Of a stretch of 64,000 nt of DNA, positions 50,024 through 58,218 are shown piece after piece. Positions within the stretch are counted from its first letter, which is position 1, and every line of letters starts with the position of its first letter. Location of the stretch: NCBI RefSeq assembly GCF_021343995.1, contig NZ_JAJTTE010000034.1:1-64000 (forward strand), in the 5' to 3' direction. The notes under the pieces were generated by a model, which saw nothing but the letters and a program-made list of their open reading frames with translations, had not been told where the DNA came from and did not search any database. Origin of the DNA: Pseudonocardia terrae (GTDB lineage Bacteria; Actinomycetota; Actinomycetes; Mycobacteriales; Pseudonocardiaceae). The translations under genes and the position numbers were made by a program.

Positions 50024-51334
50024 ATGACCATCAACTTCACGATGTCCGACGAGCAGAAGAAGCTGCAGCACGAGGTACGCGCCTTCGCGGAGAACGTCCT
50101 CCGGCCGGTCGTGGCCGAGGCCGACGCCGAGCGCGACCCGCTCGTCGGCTTCCAGAAGACGAAGCCGGCCTACGTCGAGGCGTACAAGGCCGGGATCGCG
50201 ATGTGCATGCTGCCGAAGGCCTACGGGGGCGGCGGGGTGTCGTGCGTCGACCTCACGGTCGCGGCCGAGGAGCTCTGCGTCGTCGACCCCGGCTTCGCCT
50301 GCACGGTCCTGTGCAACGGCCTCGGGCTCATGCCGATCGCCTGGTACGGCACGGAGGCACAGAAGGAGAAGTTCCTGAAGGCGGCGACCTCCGACCCGAC
50401 GGGGGAGTACCTCGGCGGGTGGACGGCCAGCGAGCCGCCCGGCAACCCCGCCGGCACCGCGAACTTCGACATCCCGCTGCCGCGCCCGGCCGGGGTCGGC
50501 CTCCTCGCGGTCCGCGACGGCGACGACTTCGTCGTCAACGGCCGCAAGTACTGGCCGTCGTCGGCGGGCTGGGACGAGCGGGGTGTCAACGCCGGCACCC
50601 TGATCGTGCGCTCCGACCCCGACAAGGGCGGCACCGAGGGGCTGTCCGCGCTGATCCTGGAGCGGGACACCCCCGGCGTGACCTACCGGACCCTCGACAA
50701 GACCGGGCACCGCCTCGCGTCGAACGCCGAGATCGTCTTCGACGACGCCCGCATCCCGGCCGCGAACCTGCTGCCGGGGGCCGAGGGCAACGGCGACCTC
50801 GTGATCAACCGCAACTTCGCCTGGTCCGGACCGATCGCGGCGATCGCGGCGGTCGGCATGGCGCGGGCCGCCTACGAGATGGCGCTCGACTTCGCCCGGG
50901 GCAACACGGCCGGCGCGCTGAAGCCGATCATCTCGTTCCAGAACGTCGGCTACGTGCTCGGCGACGTCGCCGCGAAGATCGAGATGGGCCGCTACTTCTC
51001 CTGGCGGGCGGCGGACTACCTCGACAAGCACGACCAGCACGCCGAGCTGGTCGGCGCGATGAACAAGATCCAGGTCACCGAGATGATGTTCGACTGCGTG
51101 TACAAGTGCATGCAGATCGTCGGGGTGAACGCCCTGGAGACGAAGGCCGGCTTCGGCAAGATCCTCCGCGAGGCGGCGGTGCTGCCCATCTACGACGGCG
51201 GCAACATGGGCATGCAGCGCCGCCGCGTCCACGGCGTCCTCGCCGACCCGCTCTTCAACCCGCGGGCGATCATGGAGGACGAGTACGTGAAGTTCGAGAA
51301 GCACCACGAGGCGATCGACACCGTCGTCGTCTGA
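50024..51334 (+). CDS. Acyl-CoA dehydrogenase family protein
   Basis: A 436-residue flavoenzyme with the three ACAD domains: an N-terminal helical part (SDEQKKLQHEVRAFAENVLRP, read in part), a middle beta domain with GGWTASEPPGNPAG in place of the usual T-E-P-x-A/G-S/G signature, and a C-terminal helical bundle with QNVGYVLGDVAAKIEMGR and IYDGGNMGMQRRRVHG. It has about 40-50 more residues than common short-chain enzymes, mostly in the middle domain. Substrate unknown. It lies convergent with the Baeyer-Villiger gene. Confidence 0.88.
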   Translation: MTINFTMSDEQKKLQHEVRAFAENVLRPVVAEADAERDPLVGFQKTKPAYVEAYKAGIAMCMLPKAYGGGGVSCVDLTVAAEELCVVDPGFACTVLCNGLGLMPIAWYGTEAQKEKFLKAATSDPTGEYLGGWTASEPPGNPAGTANFDIPLPRPAGVGLLAVRDGDDFVVNGRKYWPSSAGWDERGVNAGTLIVRSDPDKGGTEGLSALILERDTPGVTYRTLDKTGHRLASNAEIVFDDARIPAANLLPGAEGNGDLVINRNFAWSGPIAAIAAVGMARAAYEMALDFARGNTAGALKPIISFQNVGYVLGDVAAKIEMGRYFSWRAADYLDKHDQHAELVGAMNKIQVTEMMFDCVYKCMQIVGVNALETKAGFGKILREAAVLPIYDGGNMGMQRRRVHGVLADPLFNPRAIMEDEYVKFEKHHEAIDTVVV

Positions 51335-51346
51335 CGCGCGCCCACT

Positions 51347-51374
51347 CCGGCCCCGCCACGTCCGGCGGGGCCGG
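51347..51374. terminator. Bidirectional terminator between convergent genes
   Basis: CCGGCCCCGCC (51347-51357) and GGCGGGGCCGG (51364-51374), perfect 11-bp arms around ACGTCC. It lies in the 48-bp gap between the acyl-CoA dehydrogenase and monooxygenase genes. Confidence 0.8.
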
Positions 51375-51382
51375 GGCGGGGC

Positions 51383-53020
51383 TCAGCGCAGCTCGAACGC
51401 CGGGTACCCGGCGGCCGCCTCCTCGTCGCACTTCTGCCGGTACTGCCCGACGCCGCCGATGTAGGACAACAGCCGCCGGGGCTTGCCCGGGACGTTGGAG
51501 CCCAGGTACCAGGAGTGGGTCTTCGGTACGAGCGTCGCCGAGGCGATCTCCTCGTGGTGGGCCACCCACGCCTCCTCGCCGGCCTCGGTCGGCTCGATCA
51601 CGGTCTTGCCCTGCTCACGCAGGACGCGGATGGTCGCGGTGATCCACTCGGTCTGCTGCTGCAGGCACGTGGTCATGTTGCACAGCGCCGCCGACGGGGC
51701 GAGCGGCACGGCCGTGGTCAGCATGTTCGGGTAACCGTGGACCATCAGCCCCATCGTGCTGCGGATGTCGCGGCCCCAGTCCTCGGTCAGCGACCGTCCG
51801 CCCCTACCGCGGATGTCGATGCGGGTCAGGGCGCCCGTGCCCGCGTCGAACCCGGTGGCCAGGACGATCACGTCGAGCTCGTGGACGGTGCCGTCGGCGA
51901 GCTCGATGCCGTCGGGCCGGATCCGGGCGATGGGGTTGTCCCGCACGCCCACCAGCTCGACGTTCTCGCGGTGGTACGCCTCGAGGTAGTTCGTCTCGAG
52001 CGGGACCCGGTGGGTGCCGAAGCCGTAGTCGGTGGGCACGAGGACGTCGATGAGACGCGGGTCCTTCAGCCGCGCGCGCATCTTGTCGCGCACGAACTCC
52101 GAGACCGCCTCGCTGACCTCCTCGACGAAGAACATCTCGCCGAAGCTCGCCAGCCACAGCTTGAGGGACCCGTCCTGGTAGATCTCCTCGAGCACCTCGC
52201 GGCGCTGCTCGGGCGTGCAGTCCGCCCAGACGTGCTCGAAGTCGTACTCGAACCCGGTGAACGTGTGCGGGATGGTCGAGCGCAGCTCCGCGAAGCGGCC
52301 CTTGTACCAGCGCTGCTCGGCCTCGCCGTACTTCGGGTTCTTCATCGGCAGCACGTACTGCGGGGTGCGGGCGAAGACCGTCAGGTGGCCGACCTCGCTC
52401 GCGATGGTCTGGATGACCTGGATCCCGGTGGCCCCGATCCCGACGACGCCGACCCGCCTGCCCGCGAGGTCGACGTCCTCCTTCGGCCAGCGGGACGTGT
52501 GGACGATCGGCCCGCGGAAGGTGTCCTGGCCCTCGAACAGGGCGTCCATCGGCGCGGAGAGCATCCCGCCGCAGGTGACGAAGAACTGCGTGTCGATCGT
52601 GTCGCCGCGGTCGGTGCGCACGGTCCAGCGGCCCCGGTCCTCGTCGTAGTGCGCGCTGACGATCCGGGTGCCGAACTCGATGTCCGCACGCAGGTCAAGC
52701 CGCTCGGTGACGTACCGCAGCCACTGCTCGACCTCGGGCTGGCCGGGGAACTTCTCGCTCCAGCTCCACTCCGTGTAGAGCTCCTCGGAGAACAGGTACT
52801 GGTAGATGTAGCCCTCGGAGTCGAACCGCGCCCCGGGGTAGCGGTTCCAGTACCAGGTCCCGCCCACGTCGTCCCCGGCCTCGTAGGCGCGGACCCGCAG
52901 TCCCTGCTCGCGGAGCTGGTGGAGCTGGTAGAGCCCGGCGACCCCGGCGCCCATCACGACGGCGTCGAGCTCCAGCGGGGGACGGTCGGTCGCGGTTGCG
53001 GTGTCGGGTGCGGACGTCAT
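51383..53020 (-). CDS. Baeyer-Villiger monooxygenase (MekA-like)
   Basis: A 545-residue type I Baeyer-Villiger enzyme (FAD, NADPH, O2) that turns ketones into esters or lactones. It has the FAD Rossmann motif VVMGAGVAGLYQ, GGTWYWNRYPGARFD, the type I fingerprint FRGPIVHTSRWP (FxGxxxHTxxWP), and the NADPH motif VGIGATGIQ. ATG 53020 is 8 nt from GAGG. Upstream lies a near-perfect GTGTCCC-N5-CGGACAC operator. The neighbouring MekB-like esterase suggests methyl-ketone degradation by the mekAB logic. Confidence 0.93.
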   Translation of the reverse strand: MTSAPDTATATDRPPLELDAVVMGAGVAGLYQLHQLREQGLRVRAYEAGDDVGGTWYWNRYPGARFDSEGYIYQYLFSEELYTEWSWSEKFPGQPEVEQWLRYVTERLDLRADIEFGTRIVSAHYDEDRGRWTVRTDRGDTIDTQFFVTCGGMLSAPMDALFEGQDTFRGPIVHTSRWPKEDVDLAGRRVGVVGIGATGIQVIQTIASEVGHLTVFARTPQYVLPMKNPKYGEAEQRWYKGRFAELRSTIPHTFTGFEYDFEHVWADCTPEQRREVLEEIYQDGSLKLWLASFGEMFFVEEVSEAVSEFVRDKMRARLKDPRLIDVLVPTDYGFGTHRVPLETNYLEAYHRENVELVGVRDNPIARIRPDGIELADGTVHELDVIVLATGFDAGTGALTRIDIRGRGGRSLTEDWGRDIRSTMGLMVHGYPNMLTTAVPLAPSAALCNMTTCLQQQTEWITATIRVLREQGKTVIEPTEAGEEAWVAHHEEIASATLVPKTHSWYLGSNVPGKPRRLLSYIGGVGQYRQKCDEEAAAGYPAFELR

Positions 53021-53088
53021 CGTCTCGACCTCTTCCTGTGTGTCCCGGGCGAACCCGCACATGGTGAGCGGTGTCCCGCCCGCCCGAG

Positions 53089-53107
53089 GTGTCCCAACAA
53101 CGGACAC
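53089..53107. promoter_or_regulatory. Palindromic operator upstream of the Baeyer-Villiger gene
   Basis: GTGTCCC-AACAA-CGGACAC, arms matching at 6 of 7 positions, 69 bp upstream of the monooxygenase start. Two further GTGTCCC half-sites lie at about 53039-53045 and 53071-53077. The same site, with perfect arms, occurs at 54979-54999. Confidence 0.65.
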
Positions 53108-53116
53108 GGTGCGAGG

Positions 53117-54919
53117 TCAGTCGGTGATTCCGTACTGGCGGATCTTGCGGTACACGGTCGAGCGGGCGATCCCGAGCGCGGCGGCGGCGGCCTTGCGGTT
53201 CCCGCCCGTCGCACGCAGCGCCGACACGATGGCGTCGCGCTCGATCTCGTCGACCGGGCGCAGCGCGCTGCGCGGTGTGCTCTGGCAGCGGGCGGGCAGG
53301 TCCGCCGCCTCGATCGCGCCCACCGGGCGTCGGGCCACGGCGGCGGCGAGGACCTCCCGGAGCTCGCGGACGTTGCCCGGCCACCGGTACCGGGTGAGCA
53401 GGCGGGTGGCCTCGGCCGAGAGCCGGACCTCGCGGTGCGGTGCGAGCTGGTCGAGGATCTCCCTGGCCAGCGCGGGAAGGTCCGCCGTGCGGTGGCGCAG
53501 CGGCGGCACGGTGACGCAGCCGCGGAAGACCGCCAGGAGCGAGCGGTGCACGGAGGGGGCCGAGCCGTCCGCTGCTGTGGCTGTCGTGGCGGTCGCGGCG
53601 GTCGCGGCGGTCGCGGCGAGGAGGGCCGGTGCACCGCCGTGCTCGGCGAGGGCGGCCACCAGCCGTTCCGCGGCCCGCGGCGAGAGGCGGTCGACGTCGC
53701 ACAGCACGGTGAGGGTCCCCTCCCCGGGCTCCGCGACGGCGGCGGCGACCTGCTGGGGATCGGCCTCGACCGTCGGGGCGGCGACCCGGGCGATCCGGCC
53801 TCCCGGGTTCCGGTGCAGGTGCTGCTCGCTCAGCAGGGCGACCCGGCCGGAGCCGGGTTCGCCGAGCACGAGCACCGGATTGCCGGCGTCGAGCTCGGCG
53901 CGCGCGGCGGCGGCCGCCGCGCACCACCCGGGCGACGACGAGGCGCCCCGGGGCCGGGCCACCGCCGGGGCGGCGGGATGGTCGGCGGGGTGGGCGTCGA
54001 CCTCGTCCAGCAGCGTGACGACGCCGATCATGCCCGCGACGTCGTCGCCCACCGCGACGGTCGAGCCCCGCAGCCGCACCCGCGCGCCGGAGGGCAGGTC
54101 GATCCGCTGGTCGACGGAGTCGTGCCGGCCCGCGAGGAAGCGCAGGTGGTCGTGGAGGGCCTCCTGGTCCCCGGCCGCGAGCAGGGTCTGCAGCGACGTG
54201 TTGGCCACGACCACCCGGGGGCCGACGGCGAGCACCGCGCCGCGGGTGCGGGCGTCGACCCGCGAGTAGACGTCGAAGAGCGCCTGCTGGGCCTGGTCGC
54301 GGTCCCGGACGAGGTTGTGCTCGATGCGCCGGGCCGCGTCGCGTACCAGCGAGTGCATGAGCGGCGTCGAGTGGTCGGCGAGGCAGCTGATGTCGAGGAC
54401 GCCCTCGATGCGTCCGGTGAAGGGGTCCCGGACCGGGGCGCCGGCGCAGGCGAAGGCCTGCAGCGTGCCGACGAAGTGCTCGGCGCCGACGATGTGCACG
54501 GACTCGCCGAACTCCAGCACCGTGCCCACGCCGTTGGTGCCGACCGCCCCCTCGGCGTAGCCGAAGCCCTGCGCGAAGTAGACCCGGTCGAGGATCCGCC
54601 CGAGCCAGCGGCTGCTGTCCCGGCGGGCCAGGATCCGGGCCCGGTCGTCGGTGAGCGCGACGCACATCGGGACGCCGGCGATCTGCTCCGCGAGCTGGTC
54701 GATCACCGGGGCGGCGCAGCGGACCAGGCGGGACCCCAGGTCGAGCTCGGTGAAGTACTGGGTCTCCACGCTGTCCGGCGGCACCCCGCCGGCGACGCTG
54801 CGCCGCCAGGAGGCCGCCACGTGGTCGGGCACCCCCTCCCGCTCCGGGGCGCCACCGCCTTCCAGCAGGTCGGCGCGGGCGCTCGCGAGCAGCAGGCGGC
54901 GGTCCGGTGCGTCGGTCAT
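53117..54919 (-). CDS. AcoR/MimR-family transcriptional activator with degenerate AAA+ domain
   Basis: A 600-residue regulator. An N-terminal GAF-like sensor (about 60-300, with GTNGVGTVLEFGESVHIVGAEHF in parts) is followed by an NtrC-type ATPase domain and a Fis-type HTH (GGNRKAAAAALGIARSTVYRKIRQ, in parts). Walker A reads GEPGSGRVAL, with Arg for Lys, and the sigma-54 contact GAFTGA is absent. Actinobacteria lack sigma-54, so it must activate differently. A 9-bp repeat (53592-53618) codes an Ala/Thr stretch. ATG 54919 follows AGGAGGTG. It probably controls the genes on both sides. Confidence 0.88.
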   Translation of the reverse strand: MTDAPDRRLLLASARADLLEGGGAPEREGVPDHVAASWRRSVAGGVPPDSVETQYFTELDLGSRLVRCAAPVIDQLAEQIAGVPMCVALTDDRARILARRDSSRWLGRILDRVYFAQGFGYAEGAVGTNGVGTVLEFGESVHIVGAEHFVGTLQAFACAGAPVRDPFTGRIEGVLDISCLADHSTPLMHSLVRDAARRIEHNLVRDRDQAQQALFDVYSRVDARTRGAVLAVGPRVVVANTSLQTLLAAGDQEALHDHLRFLAGRHDSVDQRIDLPSGARVRLRGSTVAVGDDVAGMIGVVTLLDEVDAHPADHPAAPAVARPRGASSSPGWCAAAAAARAELDAGNPVLVLGEPGSGRVALLSEQHLHRNPGGRIARVAAPTVEADPQQVAAAVAEPGEGTLTVLCDVDRLSPRAAERLVAALAEHGGAPALLAATAATAATATTATAADGSAPSVHRSLLAVFRGCVTVPPLRHRTADLPALAREILDQLAPHREVRLSAEATRLLTRYRWPGNVRELREVLAAAVARRPVGAIEAADLPARCQSTPRSALRPVDEIERDAIVSALRATGGNRKAAAAALGIARSTVYRKIRQYGITD

Positions 54920-54978
54920 CGTCAGGAGCACCTCCTTGTGGCCCCACTCACATCCTGCGGCACGGGTCAAGCTCGTGG

Positions 54979-54999
54979 CGTGTCCCAAGAAGGGACACG
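54979..54999. promoter_or_regulatory. Perfect palindromic operator between regulator and esterase
   Basis: CGTGTCCC-AAGAA-GGGACACG, perfect 8-bp arms, in the 139-bp gap between the divergent regulator (54919) and esterase (55059) genes. An extra half-site GGGACACC follows at 55009-55016. It matches the site upstream of the Baeyer-Villiger gene, so the regulator is the natural candidate binder. Confidence 0.75.
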
Positions 55000-55058
55000 A
55001 CGGTCGGCGGGACACCCCGGAGAGTGGGGCGACACGGTCCCTCGACGAGGAGCTGGAC

Positions 55059-56120
55059 ATGATCGACAACCCGTTCTACTCGCCCGAGTTCCACGGCGAC
55101 TACGACCTGATCTCCGTCGGCCGGCTCGACCTGGAGGAGGGCGGCAGCATCCCCGACTGCCGGCTGGCCGTCGCCACCTTCGGCGAGCTGAACGAGGCCC
55201 GGGACAATGCGATCCTGGTGACGACCTGGTACTCCGGCAGCCACCAGATCTGGCGCGACGTCTACATCGGTCCCGACCACGCGTTGAACCCCGAGCGGTA
55301 CTTCATCGTGGTGGTCGACCAGATCGGCTCCGGCCTGTCGACCTCGCCGCACAACGCCGACGGCGAGAACGCCGGGATCGCCATGTCGGCGTTCCCGCAC
55401 GTCCGGATCGGCGACGACGTGGTCGCCCAGGAGCGGCTGCTGCGCGAGCACTTCGGCATCGAGACGCTGCACGCCGTCGTCGGCGGGTCCATGGGCGCCC
55501 AGCAGACGTACGAGTGGGCCGTCCGCTTCCCGGACAAGGTGAAGCGGGCCGCGGCGATCGCGGGCACCGCGCAGAACACCCCGCACGACTTCCTGTTCAC
55601 CAAGGCCCTCAACGAGGCGATCACCTCCGATCCCGGCTTCGCCGACGGCGAGTACACCTCGAACACCGAGGTCGAGGCCGGGCTGAAGCGGCACGCGGGG
55701 ATCTGGGCGGTGATGGGGCTGTCCACGGAGTTCTGGAAGCAGGAGGTGTGGCGGGCCCTGGAGTTCGAGTCCAAGGAGGCCTTCCTCGAGGGCTTCCTGG
55801 AGCCCTACTTCACCGTCATGGACCCCAACGACCTGTTGTGCATGGCCTGGAAGTGGCAGCGCGGCGACGTCGCCCGGCACACCGGCGGGGACCTCGACGC
55901 CGCGTTGGGCCGCATCACCGCCCGCACGTTCGTCATGCCCATCAGCGAGGACATGTTCTTCCCGGTCCGGGACTGCCGGGCCGAGCAGGAGAAGATCAAG
56001 AGCTCCGAGCTGCGCGTGGTCGACGACATCCTCGGCCACCTCGGCCTGTTCGGTGTGGCGCCCACCTACATGCCCCAGATCGACCAGCACCTCGGCGAGC
56101 TCCTGGCCGGCCCGGCCTGA
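55059..56120 (+). CDS. Alpha/beta hydrolase of the homoserine O-acetyltransferase fold (MekB-like esterase)
   Basis: A 353-residue alpha/beta hydrolase. Nucleophile elbow VVGGSMGAQQ (S144), oxyanion region VTTWYSGSHQ, and the late Asp/His region MPQIDQHLGEL. The MetX family signature is recognisable, but MetX neighbours (metY) are absent. MekB of Pseudomonas veronii, an ester hydrolase paired with a Baeyer-Villiger enzyme, belongs to this fold; here too such an enzyme is close. I infer that it cleaves the ester product. GAGGAG lies 6 nt before ATG 55059. It is followed after 23 bp by the alcohol dehydrogenase remnant. Confidence 0.85.
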   Translation: MIDNPFYSPEFHGDYDLISVGRLDLEEGGSIPDCRLAVATFGELNEARDNAILVTTWYSGSHQIWRDVYIGPDHALNPERYFIVVVDQIGSGLSTSPHNADGENAGIAMSAFPHVRIGDDVVAQERLLREHFGIETLHAVVGGSMGAQQTYEWAVRFPDKVKRAAAIAGTAQNTPHDFLFTKALNEAITSDPGFADGEYTSNTEVEAGLKRHAGIWAVMGLSTEFWKQEVWRALEFESKEAFLEGFLEPYFTVMDPNDLLCMAWKWQRGDVARHTGGDLDAALGRITARTFVMPISEDMFFPVRDCRAEQEKIKSSELRVVDDILGHLGLFGVAPTYMPQIDQHLGELLAGPA

Positions 56121-56143
56121 CCGCCCTCCCCGGAAGGACACCC

Positions 56144-56721
56144 ATGAGCAGCACCATGCGCGGCCTCGCGTTCCTCGGCGAGGGCCGGATCGGGCTCGTC
56201 GAGCGCGGCATCCCGACCGCCGGCCCCGGCGAGGCCGTCGTCCGGAGCACCGCCTCGCTGATCTGCACCTCCGACGTCCACACCGTGGCCGGGGTCCTCC
56301 CCGTGCCCGAGGGGCGGCTCCTCGGGCACGAGAGCGTCGGCGTCGTCCACGAGATCGGCGACGGCGTCACCTCGGTCCAGGTCGGGGACCGGGTCGCGGT
56401 CAACGCCGTCACCCCCGACGGCACCTGCGACTACTGCCAGCGCGGGCTGAGCTCGCAGTGCGGCGGCCCGCTCGGCGGCTACCGCTTCACCGTGCAGAAG
56501 GACGGCAACCTCGCCGAGTACTTCCACGTCAACGACGCCGACTACAACCTCGCCCCGATCCCGGACGCGCTCGCCGACGAGGTCGCCGTCTACGCCTGCG
56601 ACATGCTGTCGACCCCACCCCGATGACCACCCACCGGTTCTCCGTCGGCGACGCCGAGGAGGCCTTCGCGGTGATGCGGGAGAAGCGGGACGGGGTGATC
56701 AAGCCGCTGATCACCTACTGA
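56144..56721 (+). pseudogene. Remnant of a zinc alcohol dehydrogenase (internal deletion)
   Basis: Starts normally at ATG 56144 after GGAAGGA, and codes the catalytic domain: STASLICTSDVHTVAG, LLGHESVGVVHEIGDGV, and a zinc-loop CDYCQRGLSSQCGG. After ACDMLST near 56612 the frame breaks and stops at 56626. A second frame then gives HRFSVGDAEEAFAVMREKRD and KPLITY to 56721, the C-terminal end of the same family. The whole coenzyme-binding domain, roughly 150 residues, is deleted. It was the third gene of the esterase operon. Confidence 0.85.
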
Positions 56722-56740
56722 GCCGCTGATCACCTACTGA
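56703..56740. repeat. 19-bp tandem duplication over two stop codons
   Basis: GCCGCTGATCACCTACTGA occurs at 56703-56721 and again, exactly, at 56722-56740. The first copy carries the stop of the alcohol dehydrogenase remnant, the second the stop (TAG on the minus strand, 56736-56734) of the convergent hydrolase. Confidence 0.9.
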
Positions 56741-57705
56741 GTGCGGGGCGTCCCGAGCTCGGCGAAGGTGTCGGCCACCCAGTCGGCGATGTAGGTGCTG
56801 ACGTGGGGCAGGTGGTCGAGGCCGATGTGCTCGGTCGCGCCCTCCTCCGGGGTGAAGACGCGCAGCTCCCGCTTGGGGGAGTTCACCGCCTTGTCGTAGG
56901 AGCGGTGGGCGTACTCGAGCGGGATCTGCCGGTCGTTGGCGCCGTGCGCGATCAGGAACGGCACGGTGATCTTCTCGACGACGCCGTCGAGGTGCACGTC
57001 GTCGGCGAAGGCGATGAAGGTGTCGAGGTCGTCGTGTCCCCACACCCACAGCACGTGCTCCCAGTAGTGCGGCACGGGACGCTCGCCCTCGCCCTCGCCC
57101 TCGCCCTCGCCCTCGCCCTCGCGCTCGAGGCGGCGGCGCTGCACGGCGCCCCAGTCGTGGTTGGCACCCCAGGCCACGCAGAGCGCGAACCGCTTCTCGA
57201 ACGCCGCGGCGCGCGGTGCGTAGTAGCCGCCCAGCGACCAGTCGACGATCCCGATCCGCGAGGCGTCGACGTCGTCGCGCTGCTCGAGCCAGTCGACGGC
57301 GGCGCCCGCCCAGGCCTCGGTGTCGATGCGGGCGGTGAGGCCCTGCAGGCGCAGGGCCTCGCCGGTGCCGGGCTGGTCGAGCATGAGGCAGGAGACGCCG
57401 CGGGCGGCCAACTCCTCCCAGTGGGCCGAGCCGTACATGTGCTCCTTGGTGGAGTCCAGGCCGTTGACCAGCACGACCACCGGGGCGGGGCCGTCGTCGG
57501 TGGCGGGCGCGGCGCTGAAGTAGGCGGGCAGCGTGGTGGCCTCGTACGGAATCGCCACCCGGCTGATCCGCGGGTCCCGCAGGTCGAACGACTTCTGCGC
57601 CAGCTCCAGCACCCGGCGGTAGGTCGGGACCCGGTTCGGGTCGGAGTGGCCCAGCATGCGCTCGGCCTGGCACAGGTAGTTGGTGGCGCGGAAGTACAGC
57701 CCTGG
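56734..57705 (-). pseudogene. Alpha/beta hydrolase lacking its N-terminal part
   Basis: About 320 residues of a hydrolase of the dienelactone/2,6-dihydropseudooxynicotine hydrolase-like type. It starts abruptly at GLYFRATNYLCQAERML and continues through PYEATTLPAYFSA, the elbow GIVDWSLGGYYAPR, the acidic residue region AHGANDRQIP, and the late His EHIGLDHLPH. Family members carry about 70-80 further N-terminal residues; here the DNA switches at about 57700 to a LysR fragment on the other strand. The frame is open upstream to 58146, so a fused product is possible. A six-unit Glu-Gly repeat lies inside. Confidence 0.75.
57082..57123. repeat. 6-bp microsatellite in the hydrolase gene
   Basis: Six perfect CTCGCC units (57082-57117) and one CTCGCG. 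On the minus strand they code an alternating Glu-Gly stretch between the nucleophile and acid regions of the hydrolase. Each unit change would preserve frame. Confidence 0.9.
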
Positions 57706-58023
57706 GTCGTCACCTACCACGGCCCGACGGCGTCGACGCCGGCCCTGCGGCAGATGCGCATGCTCGGCATCGAACCCGACGTCCAGGTCGTCACCGAGAA
57801 CTTCCTGACCGTGCCCGGCCTGGTCGCCGGCTCCGACCGGGTCGCGCTGCTGCAGCGCCGGCTCGTCGACCGGATCCCCGTGGAGCTCGGGGTCCGCGCG
57901 CTGCCCTGCCCCGTGGACGTCGCCCCGCTCGTCGAGGCGATCTGGTGGCACCCCCTGTACGACGACGACCCGGAACACCGGTACCTGCGCGACCTCCTGA
58001 CCCGGGTGGCGGGCCGGGTGTAG
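57700..58023 (+). pseudogene. C-terminal fragment of a LysR-type regulator
   Basis: The frame from about 57700 to TAG 58023 reads PWVVTYHGPTASTPALRQM, TENFLTVPGLVAGSDRVALL, QRRLVDRIPVELGVRALPC and AIWWHPLYDDDPEHRYLRDLL. This is the second half of a LysR substrate-binding domain as found in aromatic-catabolism regulators. The DNA-binding N-terminus and first half are missing. It begins where the minus-strand hydrolase loses its N-terminus, which fits one deletion through a divergent pair. Confidence 0.8.
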
Positions 58024-58218
58024 TCCCGGGTGGGGTGGTGCCGATGACGCTCGCGCTCTGGCAGCCCGCGCGGCCCGCTGGCGGGTCCGGGCACCGGGCA
58101 CCGGGCGCCGCTGCGTCACGCGGGACTGAGCCCGGCTCCCCGTCACGGACGGCGCCCGGCCGGTCCGCCGGAGTCAACTGGAAGGTCGGCTGGAAGGTCC
58201 GACCGTGGTCCGCCACGT

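Noticed and set aside
54920..55058. Sigma-54 (-24/-12) promoter near the NtrC-like activator
   Set aside because: No GG-N10-GC element at suitable spacing before the esterase, and the activator lacks GAFTGA.
51515..56626. A 1703-codon plus-strand frame spanning several genes
   Set aside because: Most of it is antisense to the Baeyer-Villiger and activator genes or out of frame with the esterase. Only its last part (56144-56626) is real, as the alcohol dehydrogenase remnant.
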